DNA from: Photobacterium ganghwense
GTDB taxonomy: Bacteria; Pseudomonadota; Gammaproteobacteria; Enterobacterales; Vibrionaceae
DNA: 64,000 bases
Direction: 5' to 3'
Assembly: GCF_003025595.1 (NCBI RefSeq)
Contig: NZ_PYMI01000002.1
Location: forward strand, 620,001-684,000
Shown: positions 52,983 to 60,972 of the stretch, piece by piece
How the letters are laid out: the number at the start of each line of letters is the position of its first letter
How positions within the stretch are numbered: position 1 is the first letter of the stretch
Made by a program: the position numbers and the translations under genes
Notes under the pieces: generated by a model
The model's database searches: none
Told to the model about the DNA's origin: nothing
The model's input: the letters and a program-made list of their open reading frames with translations, nothing else

Positions 52983-53969
52983 ATGTACAACATCGCATTG
53001 TTCGGCGCAGGGCGTATTGGGCAGGTTCATGCTGTGAATATCGCAGATCATAAGGAAACTCAACTGTATTCTGTCATTGACCCATTCTCTCAAGGAACCG
53101 CAGCGCTTGCAGAAAAATACGGCGCCAAACAACAGAGTACTGAAGAGGCTTTGGCTGATCCAAATGTACACGGTGTGCTGATTGCGTCAGCAACGGATAC
53201 ACATGCTGAATTGATTGAATTAGCTGCGAAAGCCGGTAAAGCCATCTTCTGTGAAAAACCTGTTCATCTGGACATTGAGCGAGTTCGCAGTTGTCTGGCC
53301 ATCGTCGAACAGTATCAGGTTCCGTTGTTTGTCGGGTTTAACCGTCGTTATGACCCTCAATTCAGAAAAGTACGTGAGATGCTGAGTGCGGGTAGTATCG
53401 GCAAAGCAGAATCGTTACTGATCACCTCTCGTGACCCATCTCCACCACCTGCCGAATATGTAAAAGTATCTGGTGGCATGTTCCGAGACATGACTATCCA
53501 TGATTTTGATATGGCGCGTTTCATTATGGGGGAAGATCCTGTCTCCATTTATGCTCAGGGTAGTAATTTGGTTGACCCTGCAATTGGCCAGGCCGGTGAC
53601 ATTGATACCGCATTTATTGTGATGAAGTTCCCTTCTGGTGCAATGGCGACAATCACCAATAGTCGACGTTCTGGTTACGGTTATGACCAGCGTATTGAAC
53701 TGCATGGTGAAAAAGGGCTGCTGACTGCGAAGAACATTCACGAAAATGCTGTTGAGCAATGGGGCGAAGCTGGCTGTGTGGCTGCCAAACCAGAGCATTT
53801 CTTCCTGCAGCGCTATGATGCTGCATATAAAGCAGAATGGACACATTTCGTCGATGTGTTGGCTGGCCGCGCACAACCAGAATGCAGTGGGTACGATGGT
53901 GAACTTGCGTTATTGATGGCTGATAAAGCCCTTGAATCGCTGAAGACCGGTAAAGAAGTCAAATTATAA
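52983..53969 (+). CDS. iolG: Inositol 2-dehydrogenase
   Basis: 328-residue Gfo/Idh/MocA oxidoreductase that oxidises myo-inositol to 2-keto-myo-inositol. Rossmann motif GAGRIG at residues 8-13, EKP at 91-93 and the catalytic pair D170/H174 in RDMTIHDFDMARF, matching IolG rather than the glucose-fructose oxidoreductases. Start chosen at 52983, preceded by AAAGGAG; the 16 codons above it are not used. First step of the pathway. A hairpin with a T run follows. Confidence 0.95.
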   Translation: MYNIALFGAGRIGQVHAVNIADHKETQLYSVIDPFSQGTAALAEKYGAKQQSTEEALADPNVHGVLIASATDTHAELIELAAKAGKAIFCEKPVHLDIERVRSCLAIVEQYQVPLFVGFNRRYDPQFRKVREMLSAGSIGKAESLLITSRDPSPPPAEYVKVSGGMFRDMTIHDFDMARFIMGEDPVSIYAQGSNLVDPAIGQAGDIDTAFIVMKFPSGAMATITNSRRSGYGYDQRIELHGEKGLLTAKNIHENAVEQWGEAGCVAAKPEHFFLQRYDAAYKAEWTHFVDVLAGRAQPECSGYDGELALLMADKALESLKTGKEVKL

Positions 53970-53976
53970 CTCTATC

Positions 53977-54009
53977 AAGCGGGCTGCTTTGCGTAGCTCG
54001 CTTTTTATT
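53977..54009 (+). terminator. Terminator after iolG
   Basis: Stem AAGCGGGCT / AGCTCGCTT (one G-T pair), 9-base loop, followed by TTTTATTTT. Confidence 0.8.
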
Positions 54010-54082
54010 TTGCTATCCAATAACACCAGTGCCAACGGATTCTGGCTCTGGAAAAGCGTGTAATACAAAGTTTGGAGGTATC

Positions 54083-55780
54083 ATGCTAGCTTTTCTTTCG
54101 TTTGTTGGGTTTACCTTGTTTGTGGCAGGGTTTGCCTACTATAAAACACGAAATGCGCACCTTACGGATTCAGCCGAAGGTTATTTTCTGGGAGGTCGTT
54201 CTCTGACGGGCGTATACATTGGTGGCTCTATGCTTCTGATGAACCTGTCAACTGAACACTTGGTGGGGTTGAATGGGCTGTCATTCCGAACCGGTTTTAT
54301 AGTGATGGCGTGGGAGGTAATGGCTGCGATGACCATCGTGCTGTTTGCGATGTTCTTTCTGCCGCGTTACCTGAAATTAGGTATTTCCACTATACCGGAA
54401 TACCTTGAAAGACGTTTTGATAAGCAGACTCTGACCATTACTTCCATCCTTTTCCTGAGTATGTATGTCATCTCGCTGTTACCTATCGTGCTCTATACCG
54501 GTGCAATTGCACTGGAGAGCTTGTTCCAGGTTTCTCATGTATTCAACGTCGATAAAGATACGGCAATGTGGATCATGGTATGGGGTGTTGGTGGTATGGG
54601 GGCGCTGTATGCCGTCTTTGGTGGGATCAAGGCGATCGCTGTAGCTGATACGATCAACGGGGTAGGGCTGATTACCGGTGGTTTGATGGTGACGCTGTTT
54701 GCGCTGGCCTACGTCGGTGATGGAAATGTATGGTCTGGCCTTCTCGAGGTGTATGAAAGTAATCCTGACAAGTTTAACTCGATTGGTGACAAAGACTCAT
54801 TGGTTCCTTTCTCGACGCTGTTTACCGGGCTGATCATTTCCAATATGTTTTTCTGGTGTACTAACCAGTCGATTGTACAAAAAGCGCTGGGAGCGAAAAA
54901 CCTGGCGGAAGGCCAGAAAGGGGTATTGCTGTGTGCGTTCTTCAAGCTGATGATACCTTCCATTATCATCCTGCCCGGCATTATCGCGTTCCATGTGTTT
55001 CAGGGACAAATTGATAACCCTGATCATGCTTATCCGAACTTGGTACAACTGGTTCTGCCTGAAGTACTGGTGGGTTTCTTCGCCGCTGTGGTTGTGGGGG
55101 CGGTTTTCTCTACATTCAGTGGTGGCCTGAATTCATCCGTCACGCTATTTACGGTCAATATTTTCAAAAAATCACTAAAGCCTGACGCAACAGAGGCACA
55201 AACCGTGAAAGTCGGTAAGTTCCTTGGATTGGGATTAGCTCTGGTATCAATGATTGTTGCTCCATTGGTAGCAAATGCCCCGGATGGCCTGTTCTATCTC
55301 ATTCAACAGCTACAGGGTATTTTCAACTCGCCAATTCTCAGCGTGGTGCTTGTCGGCCTGTTAACGAAGCGTGTGCCAGCAATTGCTGCCAAGCTGGGTC
55401 TGGTCTTTGGTATGTCAGCGTATATTCTGTTCAATTTTGTCATCAAGATTGATATTCACTTCTTCCATTTGGTCGGGATGCTGTTTGTCATCAACGTTGT
55501 CTTCATGTTGGTCGTTGGCTACTTCTATCCACAAGAAGCGTATCAAGAGGTGTATACCGAGCAAGTTAATATTGAACCTTGGTCTATGTCCCTGCCTGTG
55601 TCGGTTCTTATCACGCTTGGTTCTGTCTCAATGTACATTTACCTTGCGCACAATGTTCCGGGGTGGCTAATGACGGGTTACTACGTGTTGGCAGCTTCTG
55701 CTCTCGGCTATGTGTTCTGGTCAATCGGTCGAGAATTGATGAAAAGCCCGCGTCTTGCTGCTCGAGCACAAGCCGATTAA
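54083..55780 (+). CDS. Sodium/solute symporter (SSS family), probable inositol importer
   Basis: 565-residue membrane protein with about 14 helices. Family features include the N-terminal GYFLGGRSLTGVYIGGSMLLMNLSTEHLVGLNG, TIPEYLERRFDK, and the sodium-site helix FSTFSGGLNSSVTLFT. It is closest to the SGLT-like sugar transporters, so myo-inositol is the likely load given its place after iolG; this is inferred. Start set by GGAGG upstream of 54083. Its neighbour downstream is a DUF294 protein often linked to such transporters. Confidence 0.9.
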   Translation: MLAFLSFVGFTLFVAGFAYYKTRNAHLTDSAEGYFLGGRSLTGVYIGGSMLLMNLSTEHLVGLNGLSFRTGFIVMAWEVMAAMTIVLFAMFFLPRYLKLGISTIPEYLERRFDKQTLTITSILFLSMYVISLLPIVLYTGAIALESLFQVSHVFNVDKDTAMWIMVWGVGGMGALYAVFGGIKAIAVADTINGVGLITGGLMVTLFALAYVGDGNVWSGLLEVYESNPDKFNSIGDKDSLVPFSTLFTGLIISNMFFWCTNQSIVQKALGAKNLAEGQKGVLLCAFFKLMIPSIIILPGIIAFHVFQGQIDNPDHAYPNLVQLVLPEVLVGFFAAVVVGAVFSTFSGGLNSSVTLFTVNIFKKSLKPDATEAQTVKVGKFLGLGLALVSMIVAPLVANAPDGLFYLIQQLQGIFNSPILSVVLVGLLTKRVPAIAAKLGLVFGMSAYILFNFVIKIDIHFFHLVGMLFVINVVFMLVVGYFYPQEAYQEVYTEQVNIEPWSMSLPVSVLITLGSVSMYIYLAHNVPGWLMTGYYVLAASALGYVFWSIGRELMKSPRLAARAQAD

Positions 55781-55815
55781 ATCGCGCTCAAAACATGACA
55801 CAACCATGAAACTGA

Positions 55816-55840
55816 AACCCCGGTGAGCTCTGCTGGGGTT
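55816..55840. repeat. Hairpin after the symporter
   Basis: Six-base arms AACCCC / GGGGTT, 13-base loop; no T run follows. It abuts the longer inverted repeat. Confidence 0.5.
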
Positions 55841-55913
55841 ATACCGAAATGACCTTGTGCTGAATTGTCTGCCGAACCAGGCTCGATGAGAAAGCAAAGG
55901 TCATTTCGGTATA
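55840..55913. repeat. 17-bp perfect inverted repeat between symporter and DUF294 gene
   Basis: Arms TATACCGAAATGACCTT (55840-55856) and AAGGTCATTTCGGTATA (55897-55913) with a 40-base spacer; the second arm ends 16 bases before the DUF294 start. It could be a small mobile-type palindromic element or an mRNA structure. Confidence 0.9.
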
Positions 55914-55929
55914 TGCGAATGGAAATAAT

Positions 55930-57792
55930 ATGGAACAGTCACTTTTACCAAATATATTTGATTACCTTTCCACTGTAGATCCTTTTGACCACCTCACCCC
56001 TGCAGCACGTGATGCTCTCGCGGCATCAGTCGATATTCTTTACCTTATGAAAGGCGATGAGCTGGCAGGGCAAAAAATCGTCGGGCAGGGGCTTTTTATT
56101 GTCCGTCTTGGGGCCGTAGAGCAATGTAACCCCGATCGGTCACTCAGAGCCCGGCTGGCCGATGGTGATCTCTTTGGTTTTAGCCAGTTACATAAAAGCG
56201 AGCACTGTGACTATACCCTGACCGCAATTGAAAATACTTTGCTGTACCGAATTCCAAAGCAAGTCTTGATGCAGCTGATTGAGGAAATACCAGCTGTTCG
56301 GGATCATTTTGCTTCGCAGGAATCAGTGCGGTTGGCAACGACCGCGACAATGGCGGAAGCTGCAGATGAAGCGTTGTATCTAAAGCCAGTCAGAGACGTT
56401 GCAAACACAAATATGGCCTTGGTTTCGGCGTCTACTTCCATTCATGAGGTGGCGAAAACCATGGTTGAAAAGCACCGTTCAAGTGCCTTAGTGATGGATG
56501 GCGATAAGCTGCTGGGTATAGTGACTGATCGGGATATGACCAAGCGAGTCATTGTTGAAAACATTCCTCCAACCTCACCGGTTGCTGTGGTGATGACACG
56601 TGATCCACAGGTAATCGATGGGGAATCGTCGATGATCGAAGCCATTGAATCTATGATGCAGCATAACGTTCGCAGCTTACCGGTGATGGATAAAGGGAAC
56701 GTCATCGGGGTATTGACTGCGACCAGCCTTGTGGAAAAAAGTCAGGTTCAGGCCGTTTTTCTTATTAGCCGTATATACCGTCAGGAAAGCCTGGAAGACC
56801 TTAAAGCGTTGATCCCGCAACGACATGCTGTATTTGAAACCCTGGTGGATACGGGTATGCACTCCCGATCAGTACAGCAATTAATGACGTTGGTGGCGGA
56901 TGCGTTTAATAAGCGGCTGTTGCAATTGGCCGAGCGTGAACTGGGGCCTGCACCAATACCCTATGCCTGGTTTGTTGCAGGTTCTCAGGCTCGAAATGAA
57001 ATCCACAACCTGTCTGATCAGGACAATGGCTTAATTCTTGCGCGACAGCCTGATTCGGAAGAAAAAGAGTATTTTCGTCGTCTGACTGAGTTCGTCTGTT
57101 ATGGTTTGGCAGAGTGTGGCTATATTCTTTGTCCGGGACATATGATGGCGACCAATCCCAAGTGGTGCGTCTCTTTGGAGCAATGGTTGGAGTATTATCG
57201 AGACTGGATCATTCACCCGGATTCTCAGGGGCTGTTAAATATATCGGTATTTCTAGATGTTCGTTTTCTGTTTGGCCAACAGGAGCTGGTAGAAGCGCTT
57301 CAGCACAAGCTAACAGCTTATATGCGGGGGAATCAGCGTTTTTTGGCGATGTTGGTTGCCAACTCGTTGCGGGTACATCCTCCTCTGGGAATGTTTCGAC
57401 AATTTGTGTTAGCAAAAGATGGCGAAAACCGCAGTGTCTTTAATATAAAGAAGCAGGCTGTAAATTTATTGGTTGAACTGACTCGAATTTATGCGTTGGC
57501 TGCGGAGAGTCAGGAAACAGAAATGTCGAAACGTCTTGAGGCAGCAGTTAAAGGGGGAATAATCAGCGCTGCCAGTCAGCAAGAGCTGATTGAGGCGTGT
57601 AATTTTATTAACCAAGTTCGTTTTCGCCATCAACGCTTAGCACATGAGCGTGGTGAGCCAGCCAGTAATAATATCGCTCCGTCCCTGCTTACGCAGTTCG
57701 AGAGAAACCACCTTAAAGATGCATTCAGAATTATTTCTCGTTATCAGGAAGCGGCACAACAGCGGTTTCATGCGAAAGGAGTGTTACGATGA
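55930..57792 (+). CDS. cNMP-binding / CBS / DUF294 nucleotidyltransferase-like protein
   Basis: 620-residue predicted signal protein. Order: cyclic-nucleotide-type sensor (about 1-130, QGLFIVRLGAVEQCNPDRSLRARLADGDLFGFSQL), CBS pair (about 155-280, VMDGDKLLGIVTDRDMTKRVI and VRSLPVMDKGNVIGVLT), nucleotidyltransferase domain (DUF294) with GSQARNE at 351-357 and the DQDNGLIL acidic pair at 363-365, and a C-terminal DUF294 helical domain with RFRHQRLAHE. Such proteins accompany SSS permeases and may control them by nucleotidylation. Overlaps the next gene by four bases. Confidence 0.9.
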   Translation: MEQSLLPNIFDYLSTVDPFDHLTPAARDALAASVDILYLMKGDELAGQKIVGQGLFIVRLGAVEQCNPDRSLRARLADGDLFGFSQLHKSEHCDYTLTAIENTLLYRIPKQVLMQLIEEIPAVRDHFASQESVRLATTATMAEAADEALYLKPVRDVANTNMALVSASTSIHEVAKTMVEKHRSSALVMDGDKLLGIVTDRDMTKRVIVENIPPTSPVAVVMTRDPQVIDGESSMIEAIESMMQHNVRSLPVMDKGNVIGVLTATSLVEKSQVQAVFLISRIYRQESLEDLKALIPQRHAVFETLVDTGMHSRSVQQLMTLVADAFNKRLLQLAERELGPAPIPYAWFVAGSQARNEIHNLSDQDNGLILARQPDSEEKEYFRRLTEFVCYGLAECGYILCPGHMMATNPKWCVSLEQWLEYYRDWIIHPDSQGLLNISVFLDVRFLFGQQELVEALQHKLTAYMRGNQRFLAMLVANSLRVHPPLGMFRQFVLAKDGENRSVFNIKKQAVNLLVELTRIYALAAESQETEMSKRLEAAVKGGIISAASQQELIEACNFINQVRFRHQRLAHERGEPASNNIAPSLLTQFERNHLKDAFRIISRYQEAAQQRFHAKGVLR

Positions 57793-58514
57793 TAAAACGA
57801 TTATTTCAGTCCTTTCATCCACTGGAGCAGTTGGAGAAGCAACGCATGTCTGAATGGTCGAAAGGAACCGTCCCAGATCACCTGAAGCCTCTGTATCAAA
57901 CGCCGATCCCTCCCCCTGATATACCATTTGAAGACCTGGAACTGGTGGTGTTGGATTTCGAAACGTCTGGTCTTGACCCTGATACTGACGCGATTTTGTC
58001 CGTAGGGATGGTAGAGATACGTCAGCAAATATTGTCGTTGTCGACAGGCAAACATTACTATTTGCTAGCCGCTGATGCGGTTAAACCGGAAACGGCGGTG
58101 ATAAACCATATTGTACCGGAAACGTTGGCTGGGGGAATGACCGAGCAAGAATGTGTCAGTACTGTGGTGGCTAACTTAGCGGGTAAAGTGGTTGTTGCAC
58201 ATGGCGCTGCCATAGAGCAAGCCTTCTTACGACGAGCATTTCGATTACCGCAAGACGTGCCGCTTCCCCTTGTCTGGCTTGATACCCTTATGCTGGAAAA
58301 GTCACTCTCTGTTAACAGAGGGAAAAGCAATCCAGACCTCAGGTTATGCCATATTCGTGAAGAAAAAGGGCTGCCGCCATATTTGGCCCATAATGCTCTG
58401 GCTGATGCTGTGGCGACCGGTGAATTATTGCTGGTACTGGTCAGGGAAGTCTTTGCCGGAAAAACCCCAGTGCTGGGGCCTTTGGTACAGCGTTCGCTGA
58501 AAGGTTATGCCTGA
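57789..58514 (+). CDS. DnaQ-like 3'-5' exonuclease
   Basis: 241-residue exonuclease of the DEDDh group. Motif I is LDFETSGLD (D56, E58), motif III is HNALADAVAT (H201, D206). In motif II the usual aspartate is replaced by Glu143 in AHGAAIEQAFL. It overlaps the DUF294 gene by four bases (ATGA), a fixed pair in many marine genomes next to solute symporters. Whether it degrades DNA or small nucleotides here is unknown. It ends ten bases inside the convergent RpiR gene. Confidence 0.88.
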   Translation: MIKRLFQSFHPLEQLEKQRMSEWSKGTVPDHLKPLYQTPIPPPDIPFEDLELVVLDFETSGLDPDTDAILSVGMVEIRQQILSLSTGKHYYLLAADAVKPETAVINHIVPETLAGGMTEQECVSTVVANLAGKVVVAHGAAIEQAFLRRAFRLPQDVPLPLVWLDTLMLEKSLSVNRGKSNPDLRLCHIREEKGLPPYLAHNALADAVATGELLLVLVREVFAGKTPVLGPLVQRSLKGYA

Positions 58515-59359
58515 GCGGGCAGTTTGTCGTGATTGGCTTGTTGCTTGAATATCAGCGCAACGGCTAATGCCTGAACCAGGCATTGTGTGGCCGACAAAGA
58601 ACGAAATGCATCAACCTGAGCCTCTTTGACCACAAAGCACACATCACTGAAGGAAGCCAATGGACTGATCTGGCTATCTGTCAGAACAATTTGTTGAGCT
58701 CCTTTCGTTGCTGCTATGGTGCTGGTGAGTATCGTTTCTTCCGCATAGGGAGAGTAGCTAATTGCAATGACGGCATCATTGGCGTCAATCATACTAATCT
58801 GCTCTTTGAACATGCCACCGGTCCCGTCGACCAGTGATGCTTTTCGGTCGAGGTGGCGTAATGCGTAAGTGAGATAAGAAGCGATCCCAAACGAACGTCC
58901 TAATCCAACAACATAGATATGTTTTGCTTCACTCAGAATATCTACAGCTTTTTGTAGGTCTTTGGGGGGAATGTGGGTTGCGAGTCGTTCCATTGCCAAG
59001 GTATTGGCTCGGGTAAACTCATACAGAATATTTTCGGGACGCTCGTTAACCGTTTGATCTCCCTCAAGCTGACGGAAAAGACTGGCTCTTTCTGAGTAGC
59101 TTGACGTTTCTTCAATCAGGTTTAGCTGAAAAATTTGTTTTATTTCGTTAAAGCCACTGAAGCCAAATGCATTGGCAAAACGAATTAATGTTGAAGGAGG
59201 CACGTTAGCCTCTTTGGCGATAGCCGCTACGGTGTCAAACGCCACACTATTCGGGTTATCAAGAACAAATCCTGCGACTTCTTGCAGCCGTTTGCTCAAG
59301 CTGGGGTAACGCTGCCTGATCGTATTTTGAAGCTGACTGAGGTTTGACACGTTACTCAT
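58505..59359 (-). CDS. RpiR-family regulator (IolR-like), copy 1
   Basis: 284-residue regulator: N-terminal HTH_6 domain (residues 1-77, QNTIRQRYPSLSKRLQEVAGFVLDNPNSVAFDTVAAIAKEANVPPSTLIRFANAFGFSGFNEIKQ) and C-terminal SIS sugar-phosphate-sensing domain (about 110-250, IYVVGLGRSFGIASYLTYALRHL). Start set at 59359, seven bases after GGAG. An operator-like GAAAC-N4-ATTTC lies 14 bases upstream, so autoregulation is likely. Divergent from a close paralogue. Confidence 0.93.
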   Translation of the reverse strand: MSNVSNLSQLQNTIRQRYPSLSKRLQEVAGFVLDNPNSVAFDTVAAIAKEANVPPSTLIRFANAFGFSGFNEIKQIFQLNLIEETSSYSERASLFRQLEGDQTVNERPENILYEFTRANTLAMERLATHIPPKDLQKAVDILSEAKHIYVVGLGRSFGIASYLTYALRHLDRKASLVDGTGGMFKEQISMIDANDAVIAISYSPYAEETILTSTIAATKGAQQIVLTDSQISPLASFSDVCFVVKEAQVDAFRSLSATQCLVQALAVALIFKQQANHDKLPAQA

Positions 59360-59372
59360 ACATGACTCCATT

Positions 59373-59439
59373 GAAACTTTTATTTCATTTATTATCGTTA
59401 AAGTGAAGGTTGGAAGCAATTGTGTGAAATGAAAATTCC
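59373..59439. promoter_or_regulatory. Operator-like dyads upstream of RpiR copy 1
   Basis: Two one-mismatch copies of the iol dyad: GAAAC-TTTT-ATTTC (59373-59386) and GAAAT-GAAA-ATTCC (59426-59439). Confidence 0.5.
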
Positions 59440-59810
59440 ATCAAGGTTCACGATTGTATGAATAATTTAAGTTGTATGTCGCCCAATTATTACAATAAGT
59501 CAGTATGTAGACGCAGTGAAGCGTTCAGAGCTCTCAGAAGCAATACCCAGTTGCTTGAGAATAAAAACGTTATTTGAATGACAAATAGCAACATGTCTTG
59601 AACATAGAAACCTTTCTATCAGTATTTATAAGAAGTAAGGAAAAAATGTATCAAGCCGTCTATGGATAATTCCCCGCTTAGGTATGCCGGTGGTGCGGCA
59701 GTAAAGGGTTGAATGTTTACATTACTTGCGACCTATATCTGGAAAAATCATTTCATATAAGAATGAAAAGTTAATACAATGAGTCAGGTACGCCTATTGG
59801 GGAGCTTTAT
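59440..59810. other. Divergent RpiR intergenic region
   Basis: About 370 bases between the two RpiR genes holding the promoter of copy 2. A dyad TTTCAT-N6-ATGAAA (59751-59768) lies 43 bases before its start. No gene found. Confidence 0.5.
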
Positions 59811-60644
59811 ATGGATGCTGCTAACAGTCTGACTGAACTGCAAGAGCAAATTCGTGAAAAATATGACGATTTAAGTAAGCGGTTACAGCAAGTTGCTGGC
59901 TATGTTCTTGATAACACGAACAGTGTAGCCTTTGATACCGTTGCGGTTATTGCACAACATGCTGAAGTACCGCCCTCGACATTAATCCGTTTTGCGAATG
60001 CGTTTGGATTTAGCGGATTCAATGAAATGAAACAACTATTTCGCCAAAACTTGCTCGAGGAAACTGCAAATTACACAGATCGTATACGTCTTCTGAAAGA
60101 GCTGGATGATGATACCACCCCTCCAGAGCAACCTATTGATATCCTTCAGGCTTTTTCCAGGGCAAATGCTCAGGCGATGCAGCAACTCGCCGCACAGACG
60201 GAGCCTAAAAAGCTAGATTTGGCTGTAGATATTCTCAGTCATGCAGAGAATATCTACCTGATTGGTCTGGGCCGCTCGTTCAGTGTGGCTTCTTATTTGA
60301 CGTATGCGCTGCGTCACCTGAATCGTCGCGCTTTTTTGATTGATGGCCTTGGCGGTATGTTTAAAGAGCAAATCAGCATGATTGGCTCTAATGATGCTGT
60401 CATTGCTGTCAGCTTCTCCCCATATGCCAAAGAAACGTTAATGCTTAGCGAGGTGGCGTCACAGCTGGGAACCAAGCAAATCATTATTACTGATAGTCAG
60501 ATAAGTCCACTGGCCTCATTCAGTGATGTGTGCTTTGTGGTTAAAGAAGCACAGGTTGATGCTTTTCGATCGCAGGCTGCTTCTTTATGTCTGGCGCAAA
60601 CATTGGCGGTGTCGCTGGCGTTCAGAGATGGGAACAGTGAATAA
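59811..60644 (+). CDS. RpiR-family regulator (IolR-like), copy 2
   Basis: 277-residue paralogue of copy 1, with the same HTH block (LSKRLQQVAGYVLDNTNSVAFDTVAVIAQHAEVPPSTLIRFANAFGFSGFNEMKQLFRQNLLEE) and SIS domain (IYLIGLGRSFSVASYLTYALRHLNRRAFLIDGLGGMFKEQISMIGSNDAVIAVSFSPYAKETL). The recognition helix PPSTLIRFANAFGFSGFNE is identical in both, so they may share operators and differ in inducer or partners. Preceded by GGGGAG. Terminates in a strong hairpin. Confidence 0.93.
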   Translation: MDAANSLTELQEQIREKYDDLSKRLQQVAGYVLDNTNSVAFDTVAVIAQHAEVPPSTLIRFANAFGFSGFNEMKQLFRQNLLEETANYTDRIRLLKELDDDTTPPEQPIDILQAFSRANAQAMQQLAAQTEPKKLDLAVDILSHAENIYLIGLGRSFSVASYLTYALRHLNRRAFLIDGLGGMFKEQISMIGSNDAVIAVSFSPYAKETLMLSEVASQLGTKQIIITDSQISPLASFSDVCFVVKEAQVDAFRSQAASLCLAQTLAVSLAFRDGNSE

Positions 60645-60742
60645 GTCTACTGACTGAGGTAATGCTTGCTGGTTGAACACTGCCAGGCTTCTGGGGGAGA
60701 GACGATCAGGTTTTTCACTCCAGTGGGTGGAATAATAGAAAA

Positions 60743-60770
60743 AAGCGCCTGACATAGTCAGGCGTTTCTG
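60743..60770. terminator. Bidirectional terminator between RpiR copy 2 and the Gfo/Idh gene
   Basis: Perfect 7-bp core CGCCTGA / TCAGGCG extended by A-T pairs, with T run on each side (TTTCTG on plus, TTTTTT on minus). Confidence 0.8.
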
Positions 60771-60972
60771 TATTCGGGTACTTTGCTAAGGCTGATTTAA
60801 CATTCCCATGCAACGACCCACTCACTCAGAGAAAAACGAAAGGACTTTAAAGATAGAGCCAGCAAGGACTGAATTGTATAGTCAGGCTTGCCTGAGGTTT
60901 GGATATACTGCCGCTTTCGGGGGAACCGGTGGTATCTCCGGATTGAGTCTTCAGTGCAGCGTTGAGCGAAAC
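60771..60972. other. Non-coding gap downstream of Gfo/Idh gene
   Basis: About 200 bases between the terminator and the stop of the Gfo/Idh gene; no gene or clear element seen, apart from a possible short weak hairpin. Confidence 0.4.
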
